Assembly: GCA_001414485.1 (NCBI GenBank)
Contig: LLEY01000042.1
Coordinates: forward strand, 361,563-425,562
Direction of reading: 5' to 3'
DNA: 64,000 nucleotides
DNA from: Calycina herbarum
Lineage: Eukaryota; Ascomycota; Leotiomycetes; Helotiales; Pezizellaceae
The position numbers were made by a program, and so were the translations under genes. This document shows, in pieces, positions 22,610 through 35,309 of this stretch. The notes under the pieces are model-generated. The model had not been told where the DNA came from. It made no database searches and saw nothing but the letters and a program-made list of their open reading frames with translations. The stretch's first letter is position 1; every line of letters starts with the position of its first letter.

Positions 22610-24437
22610 CTAACTTTTCACCAACAGACTCTTCCCCGTCATCTCCTCGGGCTGTTTAAGACCCATAGCCTCCAAGATCGTAGGCGCGACATCACCAAGG
22701 ACACCCTCGGATTGCTTGAGGGACCAGCCCTTGGGGGCGTTGGCCATGATGAATGGGACTTTGTTGGTGGTGTGCGAGGTCTTTGGTTTGCCGTCTGCGA
22801 ATTTCATCTCTTCCGCGTTACTGTAGTGATATTAGCATGCTTGAAAGAGTAAAAGTTGTGGAGTGGAAGGGCGAGCGCATACCCGTGATCGGATGTAATA
22901 AAGAGGAGATATCCCTCCTTCTTGCAAGTCTCATAAATCTCACCGATACCCTTATCTGTAGCGGCAACACCAACAATCGCAGCCTCATAAACACCAGTGT
23001 GACCAACCATATCAGGAGGAGCAAAGTTGTTCATGACGAACTCGAATGTGCCATCCTGGATACGCTTAGAAACTTGCTTAGCAACACCCGCGGCGCTCAT
23101 TTCCGGCGCTAAATCGTAAGTAGCAACGCTCTTGTTTGAGGGGACGAGATCTTGAGTCTCATCTCTGGTCTCGAGAGGGAAAGCCTTCTCAACACCACCG
23201 TTGAAGAAGAAAGTGACGTGAGCGTATTTCTCGGTCTCGGCAACGTGGACTTGGTTGATTCCTTGGGAACCGAGGGTTTCGGCGAGGACGTTACCCATGT
23301 GTTGAGGCTTGAATGCAACTGGGAATGGGTAGTCGAGCTTGTATTGTGTCATGGTGGTGAGAGTGATGTTCTTTGGGTAGGCAAAGTCCTCCCGTGGGGA
23401 ACGGTCTGCGTCACCGAGAAGTTGAGTGATTTCTCGTACGCGATCAGATCTGTAGTTGAAAAAGAAAACTTGGTCGTTGTCTGAGAGAACAGTTAGCTTC
23501 AATTTCAGAAAATGAGAGGTGGAATTTAGACTTACCCTTAATACGTGCCTCCTTTCCACCAACAATGATTGGCTTCAAGAATTCATCATTCTCACCCTTC
23601 TCGTATCTCTCCTTGATTGTCTTGACTACGTCACTGCTTTCCTCGCCATCACCAATGCAAAGAGCATTCAAGCCGACCTCAACTCGCTCCCAACGCTTAT
23701 CACGGTCCATGGCATAGTATCTACCAGTGAGAGACGCAATCTCTCCAGTACCAATCTCCTTGATTTTGTCTAAAAGACCTTGTATGAAGCCAGCACCAGA
23801 TTTTGGGTCTGTGTCTCGTCCGTCACCAAAGCAATGAATGTATACGTGGGGAACACCGACTTCCTTAGCGAGTTTAAGGAGAGCATACAAGTGGTCTTGT
23901 TTTGCGTGCTACAAAGTCATTAGCTTCGGTCTCCCCTTTTCCAATTGTACCAGACTTACAACACCACCATCAGAAACCAGTCCGCACAAATGCACACGAC
24001 CGTTGCCAGCCTTAGCATCGTTGAAAACCTTCATGATAACCTCATTCTTGTTAAGCTCGTTCTTCTTGATCGTTTGATCAATTCGAACAACGTCCTGCCA
24101 GACAACTCTTCCAGCACCAATGTTCAAATGTCCGACCTCTGAGTTTCCCATCAACCCCTCTGGCAATCCAACAGCGAGCGAAGAGGCTTCGAGTTCGGTA
24201 AATCCATCTTTGTCTTTTTGGAAAGCATCCATTACTGGAGTCTCCGCGGCCGCAATCGCATCGCCATTTTTGGGGGAAGATTCGACGGGAATTCCCCAGC
24301 CGTCAATAACAACTACGCCAGACCATAACGATTAGCCATGAAAGCTCCAGGTACATGAGAACGTAGAGGGATGCGAGGATGTAATCGGGTTTCTTCTGGG
24401 ATTTCGTTGGGGTGCTACTAGCACTCGGCGAAGCCAT
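22610..24437 (-). CDS. 2,3-bisphosphoglycerate-independent phosphoglycerate mutase
   Basis: Glycolytic enzyme interconverting 3- and 2-phosphoglycerate with two Mn ions. Clear exons are 24312-23960, 23908-23536, 23480-22883 and 22820-22610. They carry the family motifs in order: VIDGWGIP (metal Asp), GLMGNSEVGHLNIGAGR (phosphoserine nucleophile), HCFGDGRDTDP, FFFNYRSDR, PDMVGHTG and TSDHGNAEEM (metal Asp/His, split by the last intron). The first exon is uncertain. ATG 24437 has a very good context (GACAATGGC), and a plausible 42-nt intron lies at 24354-24313, but joining those two does not keep frame. Use of an upstream ATG near 24509 or an earlier donor would. Divergent from MED9. Confidence 0.9.
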
Positions 24438-25062
24438 TGTCTTCGGAATTGGGGAAATGGTGAAGCAATTGAGATTGCAAAAGAAAGGGAAGTGATCTGC
24501 ATAGGAGATAAATTGCGTTTGGGAAAGATACCCGCTCGCTATATCGGGATTGAGTTGTGGTATACGTGGTATATAAACGTACCTAGACAAGCCTTATGGT
24601 CAACCGGCATGATGAAGGAATCGCCTACAAGAATATTAGGCTGTGTCAGCGGTGTTGGCAATAGAGTGTTGGAAAGGACTGCGAAGAATTCGTGAACGAA
24701 GAGGAGTTTCGCACGAGAGTAAATACGAGGTTTATCTTGATAGTAGAAAATTCTGATTGAGGGATTTCTATCAGGAGCTTTTCTAGGAAAAGGAAGAGCT
24801 GCCCAGAGGTAGGTTGTGTTTGGTGGGTGGGGTGTCTTTGGTGGGATGTTCAGCGGGACGTTTTACTTTTTCCCCTCCAAGCTTCAAATCGCTCCGATAA
24901 GAAGTTCCCTGCTTCCCCGACACCAATCAATCACCAACCGTGGAACACAAGGTCACAAGAATCTTCAACTGTCCTGAGTCGTCCTCGCATCGGGTACCTA
25001 GGTACTGGTATTGGCCCATCTCTTTTTCGAACATCGAGACCCTCAACACCACGAAGCCCACG
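24438..25062. promoter_or_regulatory. divergent upstream region, iPGM and MED9
   Basis: This 0.6 kb lies between the starts of two divergently oriented genes and should hold both promoters. No individual element is claimed. Confidence 0.4.
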
Positions 25063-25458
25063 ATGGCAACGCCCGTCTCCCCTCTAGAAGTCGATACCAT
25101 TCCCGTCCTCTTTGCCCTCCTCTCGCGACTCCAACCTCCATCAAGCACTGGTTCCGCAGGTTCACCACCCGCTGCAACACCGGGTCCAGCTGCTCCAGCC
25201 TCTGACAATGGTCCCATCACGATCAAGCAAATTCCTATGGAAACGGACAAGATCAAGCACAAGTTATTAGAGTCGCAAGCAAAGGTTAAGGCGTTGCCGG
25301 ACATGGATAGGACTATTGCGGAGCAGGAAGAGGGGATTAGGGAATGGGAAGAGAAGATTGCGAAGCAGAAGGAGATGCTGCAGAATTTGAAGGATGTTGG
25401 ATCTGCTGCGAAGCTGGATAAGGAGAGGAAGCAAAGGGGTGACGCGATGGAGGAATGA
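25063..25458 (+). CDS. MED9: Mediator complex subunit 9
   Basis: 131 aa, one exon, start at ATG 25063 (context CACGATGGC). The N-terminal helix VDTIPVLFALLSRLQPP is the Med9 signature. A Pro/Ala-rich linker follows, then a long charged coiled coil of about 75 residues (DKIKHKLLESQAKVKALPDMDRTIAEQEEGI...). The length and the helix-linker-coil layout fit fungal Med9, part of the middle module of the RNA polymerase II Mediator. The frame is open 41 codons upstream, but that stretch is not Med9-like. Confidence 0.8.
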   Translation: MATPVSPLEVDTIPVLFALLSRLQPPSSTGSAGSPPAATPGPAAPASDNGPITIKQIPMETDKIKHKLLESQAKVKALPDMDRTIAEQEEGIREWEEKIAKQKEMLQNLKDVGSAAKLDKERKQRGDAMEE

Positions 25459-25929
25459 AATACTTGTGGATTTCAAAACAACCTAATATCCAAAGGGCAC
25501 CCAAGAGGAATCTGGAGAATAATTACAGAGACTCTACCGAACGACGCCCATCTAGAGTCATCCTTATGGAACGTATTTAGTGCGACTGAAAAGCTACTGC
25601 AAAGAGCTTTAGTGGAAGGATGGCGCCGGAGAGCCTCTGGCCGAATAACTGGGCGGCTAAGAGTCAAGAGCCAATGTTGGAACTGCCCTATATCAAGTCA
25701 AATTTGATACTCGTTTCGGCGACGAGAATAAGGAGAGGGACTGCTATCATCTTGTCGTTACAGCATGCTATTACATTGCCCTATGCTTGCTCACTCCCAA
25801 GACAAACCTGCTAGAGTCCTGGAATTCTGCAAAATCCCGTAGAATGCTAGAACACATAGCCATTACAATTGCACAACAATAAAATGTTAGTCTCCAGCAT
25901 GTATTCCATTCGTTCCCAGCCTTCACATG
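25459..25929. other. convergent 3' region, MED9 and cofactor C
   Basis: About 470 bp between two converging genes. It should contain both 3' ends. Nothing else is visible. Confidence 0.4.
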
Positions 25930-27244
25930 TTAGTGAGAAGCAATGCCCATTTTCTTCAAAATATCCTCAAGTCCAACTCCTGGCCCACCAGGAACAACAT
26001 CAGTCCAGACCCCTTCGTTTAGTTTTGATGCTTCAGGCAAGACGCTCCAGTTTGGACTGTGCTCAGACTTTAGCCACTTGAAATCGTCTACCTGATCCCA
26101 ATGATTTTCATATTCCGCAGAAATGTTCTTCTACACAGCTTGTTAATACAAGAAATCTTTGGAGAGGAAAGTTAACTCACATGGCACTCCGGAATAGGCG
26201 AAAAGCGAACATTATTGCAATCTTCAATAATGGGTCGACTGGCACATTGCAAATAAATATCCACATTCTTGCAATCGTGCATTCTAACCTGCCTCGAATC
26301 AACCACAATGATGCTATCCTCAATCCCCGTAATATGAGCAGCACCAGCCACACGACCAGCAATAATCAAAGACTGCTTGATATTCTTCAAAGCCAGGCCT
26401 GCAAAGGGAGCACCATTAGCAGTAGGAACCGACATATCGACAATACATCTCTTCAAAGAGGTCAAAGAACCAGAGGCTGTAGCATGGGAAGCCGAAGATG
26501 GAAGAATAATATGAAGTCCAGTATGGCCAGAAATGCTAACATTTGTTGCTTGTGAGAAACTTGGTTTTCGGATTGGACCACCCCCACCAGGCATTTGCCC
26601 TAATTCCGCATTGTAATTTTTAGGAAAGGAGGGCAGATCACCAACTGTGTCCCTGGGTTCAGATGGCGGGGTAGATATATTCGCGGGGGTGGCAACTTTG
26701 GAGGATTCAGTCGAAGACACGGCTCCAGGTATGGATCGATTTTGTTTTGTCAGTTCGGCTGCGTCTCCAATGGATACTGCGGATGCATTCTTATGTGTGG
26801 TCTTGAATGCGAATCTTGGCCTTGGCTCATATTTCGCCTTGGTTTCTTGAAGTTTCTCGGAGAGACCTTTGATGGCCTATTGATGTGTGAGACATGTTTT
26901 GAAAGGACGAAAATGTAGAGTTCAAGTTACCTGAGAATAGACACGCTGATCATAAGGTGGAATAAATCCCGTGAGATCAGCTACATCGTTTGACAGCCTT
27001 GAGATAGCTGCAAGGAGATGATCTGCCGCGTCTTTTCTTTCGCCGCCGATCACAGAGTATGATTCGAGCCGGCTGATCTGCTCTAGGGTTTCTGAAAATG
27101 ATGAGCGCGATTTCCTGATTGATGAGGGTATTGATGAGGGTGAAACTTACCTGTACAAGTCTCTTGAAAGTATCTATAAAAACGCTCTTTCAAGTCAGAT
27201 TCTGGCCCACCACGATCAAATTCAGACACCACCGCCGTGTTCAT
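25930..27244 (-). CDS. tubulin-folding cofactor C (C-CAP/TBCC domain)
   Basis: Four exons: 27244-27151, 27091-26931, 26876-26181 and 26130-25930, giving 383 aa. The N-terminal half has helical, coiled-coil-like segments (RFYRYFQETC, ISRLESYSVIGG, IKGLSEKLQETKAKY), as in the TBCC spectrin-like domain. A Ser/Pro linker leads to the right-handed beta-helix C-CAP domain, with repeats such as NIKQSLIIAGRVAGAAHI, GIEDSIIVVDSRQVRMHDC and NVDIYLQCASRPIIEDC. The catalytic Arg of cofactor C is probably the one in the DSRQVRMHDC segment. TBCC acts with cofactors D and E as GTPase activator for tubulin in heterodimer assembly. Confidence 0.9.
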
Positions 27245-28053
27245 TTTCGCGAAATGTACGTAGGAAATTTTCGATTGTATCACAGCCGTCGTAGGAAAGT
27301 CGTCAAATTCGTGTCACGATAGTAACAATGATATAAGAGGCGCGATCAGTTTCCCCAAGGAGTCAGGAACGTGGTACCCGCAGTCGTACGCAATGCTTTA
27401 CTATACGCTTCTTGGACTGGATCAGCGTAGAAACAATCACAAGCGAAGGGAACAAAAGACGTGTTTCCTTTTGTTTCGGTGAGTTTAAGTAAGATGTTTT
27501 TGAAATGTTGCGAGGAGGGGTGGCGATGGAGTCGTGCGGGGTATGACTTGGTGGCACTACTTTATACAAAGATCCTGGTCCGAGGCTGCATATACAAGTA
27601 TCCCAGATGGAGAGACAATCTTGAGACAATTCATAAACATCCGACTTTTTGGCTATTTTAAATGAGGTACAGATAATCCAAATAGTTTCGAATTTGCTTT
27701 TTTAGTATAATTCTATTGCTTACGAGAAACTGTCCGTTAGTTCTTACCCATCAAAATACACGAATTTGACAAGCCAGGTAATTCGTCAACCGGCGAATCG
27801 TTACTTATCACGAATACAGCCTACAAGGCAACCGCGTTAATAGAGAGTGTAGAGCGTTCTAGCCATGCAACGAAGGTATCTTTGTTGATTCCCCTACAAG
27901 CACCTCTATGCTTGTGCTGTCGCTAGATAAAACTCTTCAGAAACCTGGTGAACACTTTTTGTGTATCGTTATAAACGGGAAATGCAAACAACCAAGACCA
28001 AACCAATATCAATTCATATGTACAGTACACGGCGCCAAACCAGGGTCAACCTC
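27245..28053. other. intergenic between cofactor C and NDUFA11 genes
   Basis: The left part should hold the cofactor C promoter and the right part the 3' end of the complex I gene. No further gene supported. Confidence 0.4.
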
Positions 28054-28801
28054 TCACGAGTGAGTCGATTTCGCAGGCACATTGATTCCGTAATTTTCCT
28101 TGATTCTCTGTTGCCTTCGCTCGTCATATCCGGGTGCATAGATCCCTATCGAAGGTTATTAGTTCATATCAACAAGTATTGGAAGGGATGTTTACCTCTT
28201 CCCTCTCCTATCTGTGCAACGGTCTCTTCCATAGGTATTCTTCGGTTCTTTCGAAGCTGTTGCCTTCGCTCAAAGTCATCGACCTCAGGGTCCATCTTGG
28301 GACCTCTCAGTTTTCCGCCGGTGAACTCGTATGCGGCGAAGATAATTGCGAGACCCGCACCCATTCCTAGCACCTTGGGAGTTGAGCCAGCTAAATACGT
28401 CGTTAGCAATTATGTTCGCATATCCTATCTGCGGTAGAAGCGCTCACATCGTAACCCAGCAACGGCACCGGCTGCAAATCCACCCATGGCATGGTTCCAA
28501 CTATCGTCCTTCTCTCGTAGGTTGGCGGCAACGTCTCTCGAAAACATGAAGGCGGCACCAGCACCGGCTAGAAGATAATTAGTTCTTGTCTACCGAATAG
28601 CACACCAATTGACAAGAACGCACTGAAGGTTGCAATGGTCCCTCCACCTCTCGCAAATACACCCCAAGCTCCATAGTTCTTCTTAGACAAGCTGTTTTGC
28701 GCGGCAGCGATCAAGACACCGGCGGATCCGATAACTAAAGCGCCATTGGTTGCTGACTTGAGAGCATCCTTTGGATGGTATTGATCGTCCCCGGACGCCA
28801 T
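28054..28801 (-). CDS. mitochondrial complex I subunit NDUFA11/NUO21.3b (Tim17 family)
   Basis: Four exons: 28801-28624, 28567-28448, 28390-28196 and 28145-28054, giving 194 aa. The start MASGDDQYHPKDAL and the body (GALVIGSAGVLIAAAQNSL, GTIATFTGAGAAFMFSRDVAANLREKDD, GSTPKVLGMGAGLAII) match the fungal 21.3 kDa subunit. Gly-rich membrane helices of the Tim17/Tim22/Tim23 type are visible. The tail DFERRQQLRKNRRIP...YAPGYDERRQQRIKENYGI is polar. The protein is an accessory subunit in the inner membrane arm of NADH:ubiquinone oxidoreductase. Each intron is short with GT-AG ends, and the third exon starts right after a TTTAG. Confidence 0.9.
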
Positions 28802-29718
28802 GTTGACCTGTTCAATGGCAAGATGCTCGAATTATAATCAGTTGTGGTCGTCGTCAACTTTGAGCTTGACGGGGGGTGAATCACGGAGCTTTCATATCCA
28901 AGGCCGTGGGAGGCTAACTGTTTCGGGTACTGTACAACCAAAAAAGCAGCAACGGGACGCCGGACGGCGACATATTCTTGCAGCTTGCTATGGATTTTAC
29001 AAGGAGGGGTTTTATCATGTTTTCCCTTGTTTTCTCTACAAGAATCTCTCTGGTATGAGGGTAATTGAAAATAATAAAGTTGACCTCTGGAAAATATATG
29101 TGCAGGCCTTCCCTCAAGGCTGAGAGAGTGCTGCTTTCAAATGCTCAGCCTCGAGCTATCTTTATCAAACAACTAGTAGTGTTTGACAACACATCAATAG
29201 TGTAGAGGCAAAGAGCTGCGTAAGCAAATATTTCGGACGAAGCTGATTTGCAAAGTATTCCTCTTCTCACCCTTTGATTGAATCGTTCTTTGTCTCGCCA
29301 GAATTCACAACTGCTTTGCGGTTGAGTAACTCATTGCTGAAGTGATCGTACAGATTTGGAGGCCCAGCTTCAACATCTTCCATCAACCACAAAACACAAC
29401 AATCCCCAAAACAGCAAAGTTACACCTTTCTTTTGACTTTGACCACAACCCTCGAGCTACTATCAACTCGAAACTACTACCTATCACAAACTCATACCCG
29501 ACCAAAACGAACCGCTCCAGCGCCATTGTTCCCGCCAAACTGCACCAACAAGAACAGTGCGCTCCTCTGTATACCCAAATTCTCCCTCAAAACACCAGTG
29601 CAGCTTGCCAGTACCGCCTGGGAGGTTTCCTACGAAGATCATACCCTGTGGACAGCAGACAAGAATCGATCAAGGAAGGAAAGACAGTTTCCCGGCGCAG
29701 CGGGCTTGAGGGGTCAAA
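28802..29718. promoter_or_regulatory. divergent upstream region, NDUFA11 and UBP2
   Basis: 0.9 kb between two divergent starts. The right half is rich in CAAC/CCAA stretches and likely includes the 5' leader of the deubiquitinase gene. No single site is claimed. Confidence 0.4.
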
Positions 29719-32700
29719 ATGACCAGGCATAATATTATCACTTCAAAACCAGGTAGATCTTCCCCCCATCACTTTTGATCTCTCAAATTGCGGCCTTGCC
29801 CTCTATCAACCAAAGCTGACACTGTTATTCTGCGCTACAGGAAAGACTGCTCCACGTTTGATCGAAGATTTGCTCGACTACGACCCACGACACTTGGAGC
29901 GCAATGTCCGGTTAGGTGGTGGTAATTTACTTGCGGATTCCCCTCCCCGTTGGGAGGGCGAGGGCCACGCGATACACAGGAAGAACAATAATGACTGCCG
30001 GCATAAATTGATGGTGATCTCGTCTCGAACGAACGAATTGAAGGAGGAGCCTGATTCATCAACAAAATGCTTGGTAGCAACATACTGCGACGATTGCTTA
30101 TGGCACTTCGATATCACAGTCGATTATACAACATGGAAGAGTGGACAAACTCCCTGTAGAATGAACGATCAGGAACATCCGCTACACCACCTACAGCATG
30201 TGGAGTCCATTTATTCCGAAAGCGAACCCGATCGTCTTCGACCGTCCAAGTACAAACCCGTCCACGAACTACATCGATTTGCATGCTCGCCGCTATCTTG
30301 CCCTGTTGAAGTTGAGATCGAAATCTCCGAGCCAAGGCTTGACATAAATTTACTAGCACCCATATTAGATATTCATAAAGTACGAGCCCGAGGGGAACGA
30401 GCAATACGAGATGAACCAGCAAGATTTGAAGGCTCTTCGGCGCGAAACCCATTTCACGCCCTCGGATATTTGAGAACATATATCCAGAACGTAATATCAG
30501 GGAATCCAAATCCACCCAAACAAATCGCGAAACGGAACAAGAAATTTGCCCTTGCGTTTGGCGAGGATTGTGATGACCTTTTCAATTATTTAGACTTTGT
30601 GACTACCACAGGGGAGGAAACTGATGTAGGTCATCCCAACGTTGATTGAAACAGGGGCTTTGTTGAGTCCCTTTTTTGAGTAGTTCACTTTATCTTCATC
30701 ATTTGCGTCCAATTCTCTGCACGTGTTTTTGGTGGCATGCTAACTGTGGCTTTAGGGACAACCAACCTATTTCTGGCAACCCCCCATTATAGATGAGCGA
30801 AATAAGCCATTCTTTGAGGACGTGTTCTTGGAGGTGAATAAACAGTTAACCCGTCGACCAGTAAGTGAAAGGGATAACCATATTGTTGTTGACCAACCTT
30901 TGCCTGCTCTAGAGTGCATCCAACGACACCTCGGCTTTCATAGATATCCAAGAATGTCAAGAACTGTATACATTGACCTAGATGGAGGCGAAGAGGAGCA
31001 TCCGCACTATCGTAGCCTCGGTGCGATTAACGATTTTACGGATGATTATCTGAGCTGGGCGTACGATAGGCAACGTGATTGCGATCCTCTCAATGCACCT
31101 TATTACTTGGATTGTTTGAATGCAATCGCAAAGGGGCGAGAGAGTTCAGACTTGCAGACTAAAGTGGTTATGGCAACTTCCGCCGGTGAATATGGGCTGG
31201 AGGCCATCCGACAAGCCTACAAGTTCTTCGGTGTAGACGCTAACACTAAAGAGGGAGATGACTACATTATTGGTCTCTACAAGTCGAGAATAGAATCTGC
31301 CCCTCGCCAAAAAGAAGAAGCGAAAAATTCACTCTTGGCCATCGCAAAAGCTAGAGACTCTGAAAAGATTAGAGCGGTCGCAAACGATAAAGCAATGACA
31401 CTCAGCGAGGCACTAGAATTTCTTCAAGTCCCTTCTCAGGATACTGACTCTGACAGTATTGAAGCTATTGCCATTTCCATAGTATGCACACTCATCCTAT
31501 CTTTTTCATCAGATCGCTAACCGTCACAGGCTACGGATGGCGACGTATCAAAGGTAGCACGAGCTCTAAGAGTCATTGCAAATGCTCGTAACGATCCCAC
31601 GCTTCAAAGGGCAGCAACGAATATGGAAGCGGGCAACTCGGGCTCAACGCTCGATGTAACAGACGCCTACAAGCGGCTTCAGATGACACCCGAACAGTCG
31701 CACAGCGCCAACGACGAGACCGTTCTTAATTATTACCAAAGTCTCATGACGGATGCGGGACCAGGATCCCAAGATAGCTTTACTGAAGCCTTACGAGTTA
31801 TTGCTATTGATCGCGGTAGCAATTTCTTGCTCACAAAGCTGGATGATCCCAACGCTGTTGTGCAAGCTCCACCGAGCACGTCAGACCAACCAGTTGGCCT
31901 TGATAATATTGGCAATACATGTTACCTGAACAGTCTCCTCCAATATTACTATACGGTAACTCCAGTAAGGAATGTGGTTATCGATTTCCAGAATCACCGA
32001 ATGTCTTTGAACGACGAAGACATCAAGAAGAAACGAGTTGGCGGTCGAATTGTGGCGAAGTCAGAGATCATTAAAGCTCAGAAATGTAAGTGTTATTCAT
32101 GCATAATGACGCCAAAAATTTACTGATGGCTGACAATCTCTAGTCGTGGATGAGTTGCATAGTCTGTTTGAGAATCTTCGAACAGCGTCTACCCACTCAG
32201 TAAAGCCAACAAGAGAACTCGCAGAGTTGACCATATTCAGTTCAGCAGCAGAGGCAAATTTCCGAAGAGCTTCGATCAGTAGTCCTAATGGACCACCCAA
32301 CCTCGTTTCTTTACTCGACAGTCCGGTCTATGGTCCGCAGCTCCCGCCTGCTCAACCTCCACCCCCGCAGATAGAAGATGATATCGAGATGGTTGATCAT
32401 CCCGGCGACAAGGGAGCAGACAACGATGATAGCAGTGAAGCTACCCTTGTGGATATGGTGGATCCGCCTTCCTACGAAGAATCGACAAGCAAGGCCTCAC
32501 ATTCACCAAAGAAAGGTGGTGAAGATGATGCTTTGCTTATGGACATTGATACTGTGATGGTCAACGGTACCGATGCAACCAGTGAAGAGAAGACGTTGCC
32601 TATGCCTGAAAAGCAGCCCCCATTGCCTCCACGGAACAAGTCTGGGCTAGTCATTCAAACGAACGACAAAAAGGAAAAGGTTTCGGACGATGAATTGTGG

Positions 32701-33957
32701 AGGTTCGGCTCCCAGCAAGATGTTACAGAGGTAATTGGAAATGTTAATTTCCGATTACTCTGCGCCTTGAAACCAACCAGCATCGATGCACAATCTGGAG
32801 AACAGATGGACATTGTCAGAGATACACTCTATGGCGCAAATGCTGTCTATCTGCAAAAAGCCCAAACGCTGGAAAAGAAAGTCGAGGCTTGGTCGAATCT
32901 CATCGTATTTCCAGCGACGAACGGGCCTCGTGATATCTACGAAGCTCTCGACGTGGTTTTTGATGAACAAATCGTGGAAATCGACAATTCTACCGCAGCA
33001 CAACACGCCTCGATCGATAAACTTCCCCCAATCTTGCACATCCAAATTCAACGAACTGCCTTCGACTCTGTCAGACAAGTAGCATCTAAGAATCGGAATG
33101 CTGTTAACTTTCCTGAGACTATCTATCTCGATCGATATCTGGATTCTCAGGATCCCGATTCAATTTTGATGCGGAGACGTCGGGAAACTTGGAAATGGAA
33201 GGCCCAGCTCAAGGTCTTAGAGGCCAGACAAGCTGCTTTGAACAGCACCGTAGCAGATGTTTCTGTCGCGGATGCTCTTATTGCTACGAAAGAATTCATT
33301 GAAAAGCTGCAAGAAGAAGAGATTGACGGCGTTCTCGTCGATGCAAATCTCTCCGAATCTCTCGAGGATCGCACTACTGAGGTTGCCGATGAACTCGAAT
33401 CCATCAGCAAGGAAATCGCTAGCCTGAAGCAGAGCCTCAACGAGCAATTCACGGACATGCGACAATACGAGTACAAACTCCAAGCCGTTTTCATTCACCG
33501 TGGTGAAGCGGGAGGTGGCCATTATTGGATCTACATATATGATTTTGATAATGATATCTGGAGGGAGTACAACGATGAATATGTCAAGGAAGTCAAGGAT
33601 CGCAAACAGATTTTTGAGAATCAGGGGGGAGGAACTCCTTATTACCTTGCGTATGTGAGAAGTACCGACCGGGCGGACTTGGTGCAGGCTGTTTGTAGGG
33701 ACGTGTCGGAGACGATACCTGCAAGTGATCCTATGGAGATGAGTCAGGGGATGGAGCTGGCTTACGCAGAGGAAGATGACGATGATGAGGTTGGCGAGGT
33801 GAGACATATCGAGCATGTCAAGCCGAGACCCATTAGACCAAAACCGCTTCCTGGTGTACCAATTTGGGACTCGGCCAAAAATTTCGTAGAGCAAGCAAAA
33901 GATTGTGCAGCTGGCAAGGCGCCGCTTCTGGATGCGAATGGCAGACCTTGGCCTTGA
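29719..33957 (+). CDS. UBP2: Ubp2-type ubiquitin carboxyl-terminal hydrolase
   Basis: Five exons: 29719-29752, 29841-30625, 30756-31481, 31530-32085 and 32144-33957, giving 1304 aa. The N-terminal region (KTAPRLIEDLLDYDPRHLE) and the long middle are typical of fungal Ubp2. The catalytic Cys box GLDNIGNTCYLNSLLQ begins near 31899. The His box FIHRGEAGGGHYWIYIYDF lies near 33490, followed by WREYNDEYV with the third catalytic residue. About 230 residues rich in Pro/Asp/Glu and a coiled coil separate the two. In yeast Ubp2 trims Lys63-linked ubiquitin chains and opposes the Rsp5 ligase. BSD2, whose family recruits Rsp5, also lies in this window at 50.8 kb, though nothing shows a link. Confidence 0.92.
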
Positions 33958-35309
33958 GAAGCTTTGGTGTACCTTGGTGGGCCTTGGTAGGAGCATGGTA
34001 GTGTAGTAAATATAACGAATGGCGTCGAAGGGCTGAATGGGCGGAGATGGGATCAGCAAGCTGTCATTTTGACATTTCAGAAGGGGGTGTCGGTTGGCCT
34101 TGGGGGATGTGGAGGATTTGATTTTTATTCTCTCTTCGTTGCATGATGATAGCAAGCAGATGATATCCCATTAGTTTTCAAGCAAGCAAGCCTCTTTGCA
34201 TGATATTTTTTGCCCAATTCTTCTTGCATTGAATTGTTATTGTCTGGTTACACTTGCCATGAGATTAGCTGTTTCCGCTACCTCTCTCCTTCACTGGACA
34301 GGTGCGGATTCACTCAGAATTGCTTCTTCTATCTTGTTCTACGAGAATTTATTATCGACCACTTTTGAGAGATCAAATTGAACAAAATAACTTTCGATTA
34401 TGTGACGGAAGTCTTCACTGTCGCAAGGTCGTTCATAAAGTCTCTTTCTCTAAATTTAGTAAGATAATGGGGATATGGGGTACCAGATCAGACGAACATA
34501 ATTCAAGAAATTCAGCTATTACTCTCCAAATTTGTGGGTATTCTCTGGTGTATAATTCTCGTACTGCTCTCTCCATTGTAAACTTCTCAGCAACTCCCAT
34601 GCATTTGCTCCCTTGGTCAAATTCGAAATTATTTCTCTCTAGTTCTTTGCCTTGTGTCGGATTGTTACTTTCGAGAATGAAGAAAAAGAGATCAATTAAA
34701 TGTTAGTAAATCGGAGATTTCCATGTAGCTGTCGCAAAAACAGATTCCAGGGACTAGAAAGACTGTCTCACGATATTTTCGTTGTTCCAAACCCTCTCCG
34801 ATAATCGGGGAGGTTGGGAGAAGTTTGATATTCCTACCCTCTTCTTATCTAACTCTTATTGAGTAAGCCACAAGTAAGTTGGTAAGCCAAGCAACATTTA
34901 GGGGGCAAAAAGAGAGTTGCGAATAAGCCAGCAACTATCGAGTAACCCAGGCATCACGTTTGGGCAAAAAAGAGAGTTGCAAGTAAGCCGACACGTATCT
35001 AATGAATCGTGGTCACTTTTTGATTTTACGTTTCCTCGTCGACCCGGTTATTCAATTCGGGAGTTAAGAGAGAATCCGTTATATAAAGACCACATGCCGT
35101 GTATACTCATGCCGTTATAAACAAAATTGCCACCTATCCAAACAAGAATTCTTATCATCCCCCCACAATGCAAAGAATCCCAATGCCTCATCATCCATCA
35201 ACCATACCAAATGCCACACCACCCCCCAAAAAACCTTCCCAAAAAACAAAAGAGGTTCGCCCGCGAAAATGTGTTCATAAATCATCAACTCCCATCCCAC
35301 CATCCCTTT
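33958..35309. other. convergent intergenic region with a short direct repeat
   Basis: No supported gene. GGGCAAAAAGAGAGTTGC occurs near 34903 and, with one extra A, near 34962, as part of an imperfect direct repeat of about 60 bp. The right end is C-rich in the 3' part of the reductase gene. Confidence 0.45.

Noticed and set aside
33217..34155. 312-codon minus-strand frame overlapping the end of UBP2
   Set aside because: Antisense shadow of the conserved deubiquitinase exon, with no domain of its own.
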